From positions 186,001 through 250,000 of the forward strand of contig NZ_JARDJI010000003.1 of assembly GCF_039907765.1 (NCBI RefSeq): 64,000 nt of DNA, read 5' to 3'. Source of the DNA: Aminobacter sp039907765. Lineage in GTDB: Bacteria; Pseudomonadota; Alphaproteobacteria; Rhizobiales; Rhizobiaceae. Each line of letters begins with the position of its first letter. The first letter of the stretch is position 1. A program made the position numbers and the translations under genes. Below are positions 27,074-34,016 of the stretch, piece by piece. A model generated the notes under the pieces. It saw only the letters and a list, made by a program, of their open reading frames with translations. It did not search any database and was not told the origin of the DNA.

Positions 27074-27511
27074 ATGAACCACTCAACGGCATCGGACGAC
27101 CTCGCCGCACTTGAACGCCTCTATGGCAAGATGCTTCGGATCTGCGACGACCTCGAGACGGTCGCCGACACCTTGCCCAAGCCCGATCGGCGGTTCTGCA
27201 GGCGGCTGGCCAGCGAACTCGACACGACAGTTGCGGTCGTCAACCGGCGCGAAGAAAGTGACTTGTTTCCCCTGCTTGCCGAGCAAGCCGGCACGATGAT
27301 CACCGCCAGGCTGCGCGAGGAACATGAGCAGGACCGCTCGGCGGCTGCCGGGATCGTCCGTGCGCTCGTCAGCATTTCCCGTGGCCGAGCCATAGGTTCG
27401 CATGAGGCGACCGGTTACATGCTTCGCGCCTATTTCCTCGGCGTCCGCCGGCACATTGCCTTCGAGCAAGCCCTGCTCGCATCGCTCAAATCCGTCTCCG
27501 AGCCCTGCTAG
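27074..27511 (+). CDS. Hemerythrin-like four-helix protein
   Basis: 145-aa helical protein resembling the hemerythrin/HHE family, such as regulators or repair proteins of iron centres under NO stress. ESDLFPLL and EEHEQDRSAA look like HHE helices, but several expected His ligands are replaced (for example Glu-Glu before SDLFPLL), so metal binding may be altered or lost. It lies between norE and nirK, next to a small membrane protein. Assignment to the family is moderate. Confidence 0.6.
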   Translation: MNHSTASDDLAALERLYGKMLRICDDLETVADTLPKPDRRFCRRLASELDTTVAVVNRREESDLFPLLAEQAGTMITARLREEHEQDRSAAAGIVRALVSISRGRAIGSHEATGYMLRAYFLGVRRHIAFEQALLASLKSVSEPC

Positions 27512-27619
27512 TCGCTGGATGCTTGGCAGCAGCCGAGCCTTTTCGCTCGGCGGCGGTTGCATGCCTGCGCGCCAAGTATTCGCCGCTCACCTGCCAAAAT
27601 GTCGCACCGCAACATCTGT

Positions 27620-27633
27620 TTGCGCTGCAACAA
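27620..27633 (+). promoter_or_regulatory. NnrR-type box upstream of nirK
   Basis: TTGCG-CTGC-AACAA, flanked by an extra T/A pair, 75-88 bp upstream of the nirK ATG. One mismatch to TTGCG-N4-CACAA. Confidence 0.62.
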
Positions 27634-27707
27634 AGAAGGGTTGCCGACACGCCTCTAGTCTCTGGATCGTAACAACAGGCAACGTCACGCCAGAAGGAGA
27701 TCTAGAA

Positions 27708-28826
27708 ATGTTGACGCGACGCGAAGCACTCTTGGGTACGGCCACAGGTGCGGCAGCGGCCGCGATCCTGGGCTCGATCATCGCCACGCCCGCGCTGGCT
27801 CAGGCCCGCGCAGCCGATATCGCCGGCCTGCCGCGGGTCAAGGTCGACCTCGTTGCCCCGCCTTTCGCCCACCCCCACGACCAGGTCGCCAAGGGCGGTC
27901 CGAAGGTCATCGAGTACCGGATGACCATCAAGGAGCAGCCGATGGTGATCGACGGCGAGGGCACGACGCTCAGGGCCATGACCTATGAAGGCTCCATGCC
28001 CGGACCGCTGATGATCGTGCATGAGGGCGACTATGTGGAACTCACGCTGGTCAATCCCGAGACCAACGAGATGCCGCACAACATCGACTTCCACGCCGCC
28101 ACCGGCGCGTTGGGCGGCGGTGCGCTGACCCACGTCAATCCGGGCGAGCAGGCGGTGCTGCGCTGGAAGGCGACCCGCACCGGCACCTTCGTCTACCACT
28201 GCGCACCGACGGGCATGATCCCCTGGCACGTGGTCTCGGGCATGAGCGGCGCGGTCATGGTGCTGCCGCGCGACGGGTTGAAGGACGAGAATGGCAAGCC
28301 GCTGAAATACGATCGCATCTTCTATATCGGCGAGCACGACCTCTACGTCCCCCGCGACGAGAACGGCAAGTACAAGAAGTATGAGTCCCTGGGCGACAGC
28401 TATGACGATACGCTGAAGGTGATGCGCGGCCTGATCCCGACCCACGTCGTCTTCAACGGCAAGGTCGGCGCGCTGACCGGCGACCATGCGCTCAAGGCCA
28501 AGGTCGGCGAAACGGTGCTGTTCGTGCATGCCCAGGCCAACAGGGACACCAGGCCCCACCTCATCGGCGGCCATGGCGACCATGTCTGGGAGGAAGGCAA
28601 GTTCAACAACGCGCCCGCCAAGGATCTCGAGACCTGGTTCATCCGTGGCGGATCGGCGGGAGCTGCGCTCTACACCTTCCTGCAGCCCGGGGTCTACGCC
28701 TACGTCAACCACAACCTGATCGAGGCGGCCGAACTCGGCGCAACCGCCCATGTGATGGTCGAAGGCGAGTGGAATGACGACCTGATGAAGCAGGTCCAGG
28801 CACCCGGTCCGATCCCGACCAACTGA
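27708..28826 (+). CDS. nirK: Copper-containing nitrite reductase
   Basis: 372-aa periplasmic enzyme reducing nitrite to NO. Twin-arginine leader TRREALLG with a cleavage site near ALAQA. Two cupredoxin domains; type 1/type 2 copper ligands are visible in MPHNIDFHAA, YHCAPTGMIPWH and SGM, and the second-domain IGGHGDHVW holds the last type 2 His. ATG at 27708 has AAGGAGA at proper spacing. The likely electron donor is the pseudoazurin encoded at 31159. An NnrR-type box lies upstream. Confidence 0.97.
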   Translation: MLTRREALLGTATGAAAAAILGSIIATPALAQARAADIAGLPRVKVDLVAPPFAHPHDQVAKGGPKVIEYRMTIKEQPMVIDGEGTTLRAMTYEGSMPGPLMIVHEGDYVELTLVNPETNEMPHNIDFHAATGALGGGALTHVNPGEQAVLRWKATRTGTFVYHCAPTGMIPWHVVSGMSGAVMVLPRDGLKDENGKPLKYDRIFYIGEHDLYVPRDENGKYKKYESLGDSYDDTLKVMRGLIPTHVVFNGKVGALTGDHALKAKVGETVLFVHAQANRDTRPHLIGGHGDHVWEEGKFNNAPAKDLETWFIRGGSAGAALYTFLQPGVYAYVNHNLIEAAELGATAHVMVEGEWNDDLMKQVQAPGPIPTN

Positions 28827-28854
28827 CCGGCGGGCACCTTTCACTGTCCAACTC

Positions 28855-28885
28855 GGCCCGCCGGCATGCCTGCGGGCCCTTTTTC
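28855..28885 (+). terminator. Rho-independent terminator between nirK and nirV
   Basis: GGCCCGC / GCGGGCC stem with a 10-nt loop followed by CTTTTTCTT. It lies inside the nirK-nirV pair, so it may lower nirV expression rather than end all transcripts. Confidence 0.8.
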
Positions 28886-28914
28886 TTGAAACGGGTAAAA
28901 ACAGGAGCCGAACC

Positions 28915-29787
28915 ATGAAACTGGGCAGCTTGCTTCTGACCACGGCAGCCGTCTTACCGGCACTCGCGCTGGCGACCTACCTGCCCTTCCGCGAACCCGT
29001 CGGGCCGGCGACCATGCCTGCATTGGCGTCCCCGCAGACTGTCGCCGTTGCTCCGGGCCGGCTGGCCTACAGGCTGCCGGGCGAATTCCTCAGCGCCGAG
29101 CGCCCCGTGGATGCGCCGGAGAGCCAGATCCGGTTCCGCCGTTCGTTCGACATCATGACCTATCAGGTCAGCGCCGCCGACTATGCGCTCTGCGTCGCGG
29201 ACGGCGCCTGCGACGCTGCCGACGGCGCCGCCGATCAGGCCGGGAACCTGCCGGCCACGGGCATCAGCTTCCGCGATGCCAACGCCTATGCGCAGTGGCT
29301 GTCGGACCAGACAGGAGAAAGCTGGCGGCTGCCTACCGACGAGGAATGGACCTACGCCGCGGCCGAACGCTTCAGCGACGAGACGCTGGGTGAGGACGGC
29401 GACACCATCGCCCGCTGGCTGGCGCGCTATCGCAACGAGTCCGAGGCGGCCAGGGGGCGCGATCCCGAGCCCAGGCCGCAGGGCCATTTCGGCGCCAACT
29501 CCAACGGACTCTATGATGTCGGCGGCAACGTCTGGGAATGGACCACGACCTGCTATCGCAGGGCGGCACTCGACGAGAGTGGGCGCATCGACACCAGCAC
29601 CGACAATTGCGGGGTGCGCGTCGTCGGCGGCAAGCATCGCGGCTACATGTCCTTCTTCATCCGAGACGGCAAGAGCGGCGGCTGCGCGGCCGGCCTGCCG
29701 CCCGACAATCTCGGTATCCGGCTGGTCAAGGAGCGTCCGTCGATGCTCTCGGCTATCAAGGCCTTGTGGCGCGGCGCAGCCGGCTAG
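28915..29787 (+). CDS. nirV: NirV, formylglycine-generating-enzyme-like protein
   Basis: 290-aa exported protein with an N-terminal hydrophobic leader (LLLTTAAVLPALALA) and an FGE-sulfatase (SUMF1) domain. Family blocks: MTYQVSAADYALCV, GISFRDANAYAQWLS, LPTDEEWTYAAAERF, and GGNVWEWT. NirV is regularly linked to nirK; its exact role is unsettled. 88 nt after nirK, with a terminator hairpin in the gap. Followed by a second strong hairpin. Confidence 0.9.
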   Translation: MKLGSLLLTTAAVLPALALATYLPFREPVGPATMPALASPQTVAVAPGRLAYRLPGEFLSAERPVDAPESQIRFRRSFDIMTYQVSAADYALCVADGACDAADGAADQAGNLPATGISFRDANAYAQWLSDQTGESWRLPTDEEWTYAAAERFSDETLGEDGDTIARWLARYRNESEAARGRDPEPRPQGHFGANSNGLYDVGGNVWEWTTTCYRRAALDESGRIDTSTDNCGVRVVGGKHRGYMSFFIRDGKSGGCAAGLPPDNLGIRLVKERPSMLSAIKALWRGAAG

Positions 29788-29800
29788 CCTGGCTCACATG

Positions 29801-29838
29801 AAGGCCCGGACCTCCTGTCTGAGATCCGGGCCTTTCTC
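29801..29838. terminator. Terminator between nirV and nnrS copy 2
   Basis: Perfect 10-bp stem AAGGCCCGGA / TCCGGGCCTT with a 14-nt loop, then T-rich sequence. Placed between convergent nirV and nnrS. Confidence 0.78.
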
Positions 29839-29864
29839 ATTCCAACGCAAGGCAAATCCGAGCG

Positions 29865-31073
29865 TCACTGCGACGGCGCCGGGTTGGGCTGGCGAGGCCG
29901 CAGGCGCGGACGCACGAGCATGCCGCCATAGAGCGCGGCATAGCCGAGGAAAGCCAGCGTCCAGGCTGCGGCCGAGGCGTGCAGCAACGCCGTGGCCCCG
30001 GGCATGAAGGCATACGCCACACGCAGCACCGCCGAAACGACGATCGCAACAAAGACCAGGCAAGTGGCATTGCTGGCTTGCAACTCGCGGCCCGTGTGGC
30101 CGAGCGTCGCCCGCGCCATCACCGCCAGCGTCATGGCCCCGATCGCCCCTGTGCCGAAGGCATGCAGACCGGCAGCCGGCGGCACGGCATCGGGCAGGAG
30201 GGCCGCAAGGCCGGCCAGCACGAAGCCTATCGGCACGAAGGCATAGGCCACATGCAGGATGATCACCAGCGGATCGCGCCAGCTACGCTCGCCGGCCCAG
30301 CGGCCAAGCCTTGCGATGTTGAGCCCCCCTGCCCCCAGCAGCAATGTTCCGCTCGCAAGGTGGTCGGGCGCAAACGTCCAGGCAGCGATTGCGAACACCG
30401 AGAAGACGATGGTCGCGGCGTCGAAACGATTGAACGGCACCGGCAGCCGGCCGGGATTCTGGCGCGCCAGCCAGTTGCGGGTGAAGCTCGGGATGATGCG
30501 CCCGCCGATGATCATGACGAGTAGGACGGCGGCCCCGATGCCGAGCCTGCGCGCCATGTCGGCACCACCCGCGAAGCGCACTTCCAGATGGAACATGACA
30601 TTGGCAGCGAACAGGACGCTCACCGGCGCCAGCACCTTGAGGTTGCGCCAGTTGCGGCCGGCGACGATCTCGACCGCGGCCGCCGCGGCGACCGCAAGCA
30701 GGAAGGCGCTGTCGATCACGGCCGCGGCCAGCCAGCCGATATCGTCCGAGAAGAACACCGCCAGTCGGCCTGCCAGCCAGAGCAGCGCCAGAGCCAGCAG
30801 CGGCAGGCCTTGCACCGGCAGCCGGCCGGTCCAGTTGGGGATGGCCGTAAGCAGGAACCCCGTGACGATGGCCGCGACATATCCGAAGATCATCTCATGG
30901 ATATGCCAGTCGACCGGCGCAAAGCCGCTCGCGGTCTCGAGCCGACCGGAAAGCATCGGCAGCCACGCCAGGATGGTGAGGCCGGCATAGAGCGAGCCGA
31001 GCAAGAAAAACGGTCGGAACCCGTAGGACAGGATCGCAGGATAGTTGCCCGGCCGGACGCGAGGAATGGCCAT
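29865..31073 (-). CDS. nnrS: NnrS family membrane protein (copy 2)
   Basis: 402-aa polytopic protein with about twelve helices. This copy keeps the full NnrS N terminus (YGFRPFFLLGSLYAGL), the WHIHEMIFGY histidine block, GFLLTAIPNWTG and MIIGGRIIPSFTRNW. It is closer to the textbook NnrS than copy 1, which starts at FRPFF and shows HRHVVLFG in place of WHIHEM. Lies between nirKV and pseudoazurin; transcribed leftward after an azu terminator hairpin. Confidence 0.92.
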   Translation of the reverse strand: MAIPRVRPGNYPAILSYGFRPFFLLGSLYAGLTILAWLPMLSGRLETASGFAPVDWHIHEMIFGYVAAIVTGFLLTAIPNWTGRLPVQGLPLLALALLWLAGRLAVFFSDDIGWLAAAVIDSAFLLAVAAAAAVEIVAGRNWRNLKVLAPVSVLFAANVMFHLEVRFAGGADMARRLGIGAAVLLVMIIGGRIIPSFTRNWLARQNPGRLPVPFNRFDAATIVFSVFAIAAWTFAPDHLASGTLLLGAGGLNIARLGRWAGERSWRDPLVIILHVAYAFVPIGFVLAGLAALLPDAVPPAAGLHAFGTGAIGAMTLAVMARATLGHTGRELQASNATCLVFVAIVVSAVLRVAYAFMPGATALLHASAAAWTLAFLGYAALYGGMLVRPRLRPRQPNPAPSQ

Positions 31074-31096
31074 GATGCACTCCTTTGAAAAGCAAA

Positions 31097-31123
31097 GGCC
31101 GGGCAGAGCCTGTCTACCCGGCC
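31097..31123 (-). terminator. Terminator after pseudoazurin gene
   Basis: GGCCGGG / CCCGGCC stem, 13-nt loop; on the minus strand it is followed by TTTGCTTTT. It lies between the pseudoazurin stop and the nnrS start, so nnrS may depend on read-through or its own promoter. Confidence 0.65.
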
Positions 31124-31158
31124 GTTTCTGAAAATCCGTTCGGCGTGAACGCCGGGAC

Positions 31159-31602
31159 TCAGTTGCCCGCGGGCACCTGAGCCAGCAGCGCCTCGAATGC
31201 CTTCTTGGCCTTGCCGGTCTGCTTGACCGCCTTGGCCTGCTCGAGATTGGCCGGCTTGCCCACCACGATCAGCGCCACCATGCCCATGCCATAGTGCGGC
31301 GAGCACTTGACGCCGTAGACGCCCTCCTTGTCGAGGGTGACGGAAATCTGCTCGTTCATCTTGCCCTTGAACGGCGTGGCGCCCTCGGGGATCATGTCCT
31401 TGATGCTCTCGGCGTCGTGCGACTTGTCGGTGGGCACGAAGGTGATGGTGTCGCCAGGCTGCGCGACGACGAAATCGGGCTGGAATACCATTGCACCCTT
31501 CTCGCCCTTGTTGAGCATCTCGATCTTGATCTCGGCTGCCTGGGCGGCACCGGTCAGGAGGGCGGCGGCAAACGCGGCCACAATGGCAACTGCATGTTTC
31601 AT
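31159..31602 (-). CDS. Pseudoazurin
   Basis: 147-aa type 1 blue copper protein of the periplasm, electron donor to NirK. Signal peptide with cleavage after AAQA (about residue 22). Copper ligands are visible as His in KSHDAES and Cys/His/Met in KCSPHYGMGM. Start at 31602 is used because AAAGGAAA lies 7-8 nt upstream; an ATG at 31626 precedes the SD. Divergent from nnrR, with a hybrid box in between. Confidence 0.95.
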   Translation of the reverse strand: MKHAVAIVAAFAAALLTGAAQAAEIKIEMLNKGEKGAMVFQPDFVVAQPGDTITFVPTDKSHDAESIKDMIPEGATPFKGKMNEQISVTLDKEGVYGVKCSPHYGMGMVALIVVGKPANLEQAKAVKQTGKAKKAFEALLAQVPAGN

Positions 31603-31675
31603 CGTGTTTTTCCTTTGTCCTTGCATGACGGCTCCAGCCGTTGGCCCTCTCTAGGGCTCGGGTGCGTCGAGAACT

Positions 31676-31689
31676 TTGATCCAACGCAA
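31676..31689. promoter_or_regulatory. Hybrid FNR/NnrR box between pseudoazurin and nnrR
   Basis: TTGAT-CCAA-CGCAA: left half is the TTGAT class, right half reads TTGCG on the minus strand. 74-87 bp upstream of the pseudoazurin start, 124-137 bp upstream of nnrR. Confidence 0.6.
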
Positions 31690-31812
31690 ACTTGACTGGA
31701 ATTTCAGGAATTCCGCGCCGCTTGCCGCAGTCCGCCGGCCTGTGACATTCTGGCGCTCGACAGCGATTGGTGAATTCGAGCACTGGGTTCGTGCACCGAC
31801 CAGGAGGGACAC

Positions 31813-32517
31813 TTGAGCCGACTAGATCGCTCGCTGATTGCCGGCATGCCGATATTCCAGGGAATGGCCCCGGCCGACCTGGACGGCATACTCCAGAAAG
31901 CGCGATCGCTGCGCATCGCCAAGGACCAGACCGTCTTCGAACAGGAAGGCGAGGCGCATTCGTTTTTCCTGCTGCTCGACGGCCATGTCCGCGTGGTCAA
32001 GACTACCCCTGACGGCCAGCAGGTGATCGTCCGCTACATCAGCCCGGGCGAACTGATGGGCATTGCGCATGCGCTCGGGCGCACCACCTATCCGGCAAGT
32101 GCTGTCGCTGCCGTCGATTGCGTCGTGCTCGCCTGGCCGGGCAGCCTCTGGCCGGAAATGGCGGCGAGCTTCCCGAACTTCGGTTCCGGCACTTACAGGA
32201 CGGTCGGCGCCCGCCTCCAGGAAACGCAGGCGCGTGTCGTCGAACTCGCCACAGAGCAGGTCGAGCAGCGTGTCGCCCACGCCCTGCTGCGACTGGTCAA
32301 GCAGACGGGCAGGAAGACCGAGGAAGGCATCCTCATCGATTTCCCGATTTCGCGGCAGGATATCGCCGAGATGACCGGCACGACGCTGCACACGGTTAGC
32401 CGGCTCCTCACCGCCTGGGAGGAGAAGGGACTGGTCAAGAGCGGCCGCCAGAAAGTGACCGTGGTCGAACCGCACCGGCTGTTCGCACTTGCCGAAGGCC
32501 AGGCCGACAAGGACTGA
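31813..32517 (+). CDS. nnrR: NnrR, Crp/Fnr regulator of denitrification
   Basis: 234-aa regulator with an effector beta-roll (about 15-130), dimer helix and C-terminal winged helix. TTG start at 31813 with AGGAGGG 5-6 nt upstream. No cysteine cluster. The recognition helix reads TLHTVSRLL: His replaces the Glu found in FNR/FixK (ETVSR), which may explain a TTGC-type rather than TTGA-type site. NnrR-type proteins activate nir and nor genes in response to NO (family knowledge). It is next to pseudoazurin and nirKV. Confidence 0.9.
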   Translation: MSRLDRSLIAGMPIFQGMAPADLDGILQKARSLRIAKDQTVFEQEGEAHSFFLLLDGHVRVVKTTPDGQQVIVRYISPGELMGIAHALGRTTYPASAVAAVDCVVLAWPGSLWPEMAASFPNFGSGTYRTVGARLQETQARVVELATEQVEQRVAHALLRLVKQTGRKTEEGILIDFPISRQDIAEMTGTTLHTVSRLLTAWEEKGLVKSGRQKVTVVEPHRLFALAEGQADKD

Positions 32518-32527
32518 CCTTTCGCCC

Positions 32528-32728
32528 CTACTTCATCGCCTTGGTAAGGTCGTCGACAAGCATGTCCTCGTCCAGGGAATGTTCGCGCGCGGCGTCCATC
32601 ACCGTATGGAACGACGCTATCGGGCAACCGACGCAAAGCAGGCCATGGCCGAGGATGACCCGGATCGAACCGGGCCATCGACGCATGATGGTGTCCATCG
32701 TCATGTCGTAATCGAAACGTGACTTCAT
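32528..32728 (-). CDS. DUF1858 domain protein
   Basis: 66-aa soluble protein with the DUF1858 core: MDTIMRRWPGSIRVILGHGLLCVGCPIASFHTV. A single Cys-x-x-Cys (CVGC) is the conserved feature. Such proteins often sit near FeS, hybrid-cluster or denitrification genes. It starts 90 bp after napC ends and is convergent with nnrR. Confidence 0.85.
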   Translation of the reverse strand: MKSRFDYDMTMDTIMRRWPGSIRVILGHGLLCVGCPIASFHTVMDAAREHSLDEDMLVDDLTKAMK

Positions 32729-32818
32729 CGTCGCTCACCGCTTGTGAAGCCCGACGATGAACGAAGTGGCCCGCTGTTTCGTTGCGCGCCGACAAACAGG
32801 CACGCGATCGCCATGCCC

Positions 32819-33535
32819 TCAGTCCAGCGTCATCGCCTCTATGGGTAAACCGGCATGCGACGCCTTGACGTACCGGTCAAGCGCATCGACGGCCGAGGAT
32901 TGCGGCAGTTGCTCGCCTCGCAGTTCCGGCAGCACCTGCCAGCCAGGAGCTATGCCCTGCATGTTGGGCAGCTCATGGGCGATGCCCTTGTGGCAGTCGA
33001 TGCAGGTGGCCTTCCCAGAAAGCAGATAGCGCGTATGGATCTCGGCAGCGCGCTGTGTCTGGCGTGTCAGGTCCATCGCCACCGAAGAGTGGCAGTTGCG
33101 GCATTCCAGACTGTCATTGGCCTTGAGCCGGGCCCATTCGTGCTGGGCCAGTTCCAGCCGCTTGTCGAGGAATTTTCGCCTGGTGTCGATGGTGCCGAAG
33201 ATTTTACCCCAAACCTCCTTCGAGGCCTGCATCTTGCGGGCGATCTTGTCGGTCCAGTTGTGTGGCACGTGGCAGTCGGGACACGATGCGCGCACTCCCG
33301 AGCGGTTGGAGAAATGGATCGTGTGGGTCAGTTCCTGATAGACGTTGTCGCGCATCTCGTGGCACGAGGTGCAGAACTTCTCGGTGTTGGTGACCTCGAG
33401 CGCCGTATTGAAGGCGCCCCAGAACATGACGCCGCCGATGAAGCCGCCGAGCGTCAGGAAACCGAGGCTCAGCGTCCCGGCCGGCGTGCTGACGATGCGC
33501 CAGGCCCACAACAGCCGCTCCTTCAATCGTTGCAT
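32819..33535 (-). CDS. napC: NapC, tetraheme cytochrome c quinol dehydrogenase
   Basis: 238-aa membrane-anchored NapC/NirT cytochrome that oxidises quinol and passes electrons to NapAB. N-terminal anchor helix (about residues 18-40). Four heme motifs are visible: CTSCH, CPDCH, CRNCH and CIDCH. The last gene of napEFDABC, 4 nt after napB. Normal length for the family. Confidence 0.97.
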   Translation of the reverse strand: MQRLKERLLWAWRIVSTPAGTLSLGFLTLGGFIGGVMFWGAFNTALEVTNTEKFCTSCHEMRDNVYQELTHTIHFSNRSGVRASCPDCHVPHNWTDKIARKMQASKEVWGKIFGTIDTRRKFLDKRLELAQHEWARLKANDSLECRNCHSSVAMDLTRQTQRAAEIHTRYLLSGKATCIDCHKGIAHELPNMQGIAPGWQVLPELRGEQLPQSSAVDALDRYVKASHAGLPIEAMTLD

Positions 33536-33539
33536 GGGC

Positions 33540-34016
33540 CTACTCGCTGCCGGCGGGCTTGACGCCCAGTTCGATCATGTCCTTGAAGCGGTTCTCGACC
33601 AGTGGGCGCACATCGGCCTGCGGCACGTGGCACTCGGTGCAGAAATAGCGGCGCGGTGACACGTCGGCGAGCATCTGGCCGTCGCGCGTCTGGAAATGCG
33701 TGACGCTGATCATCGGCGCCCCGGATCCTTGCGTGAACTCGCGCTTGTGACAGGAGAGGCAGCGGTTGGTGTTGACCGACAGCTGATAGCCCTCGATCGA
33801 ATGCGGGATGACAGGCGGCTGCTCGGGATAGGCGCGCATCTGGCGCACGTCGTCGGTCACCCATTTGGGCACGGCCGGAGCCGGTACCGACTCCATCGGC
33901 GACGGCGGGCCAATCAGTTCGGGCGAACTCTTGGCGGCCATCTGGGCGAGCGCGGCAGTGCCTGCACAAAAGATGACAAGCATGACAAGCGCGGGAACGC
34001 TGCGCCGCAAGCTCAT
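33540..34016 (-). CDS. napB: NapB, diheme cytochrome c subunit
   Basis: 158-aa periplasmic subunit of nitrate reductase. Signal peptide (MSLRRSVPALVMLVIFCAGTAALA region). Two heme motifs CLSCH and CTECH, with distal His provided by VIPHSIEG and SVTHFQTR. Start at 34016 overlaps the napA stop as ATGA, chosen over an ATG nine codons upstream because of coupling and signal length. Confidence 0.96.
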   Translation of the reverse strand: MSLRRSVPALVMLVIFCAGTAALAQMAAKSSPELIGPPSPMESVPAPAVPKWVTDDVRQMRAYPEQPPVIPHSIEGYQLSVNTNRCLSCHKREFTQGSGAPMISVTHFQTRDGQMLADVSPRRYFCTECHVPQADVRPLVENRFKDMIELGVKPAGSE

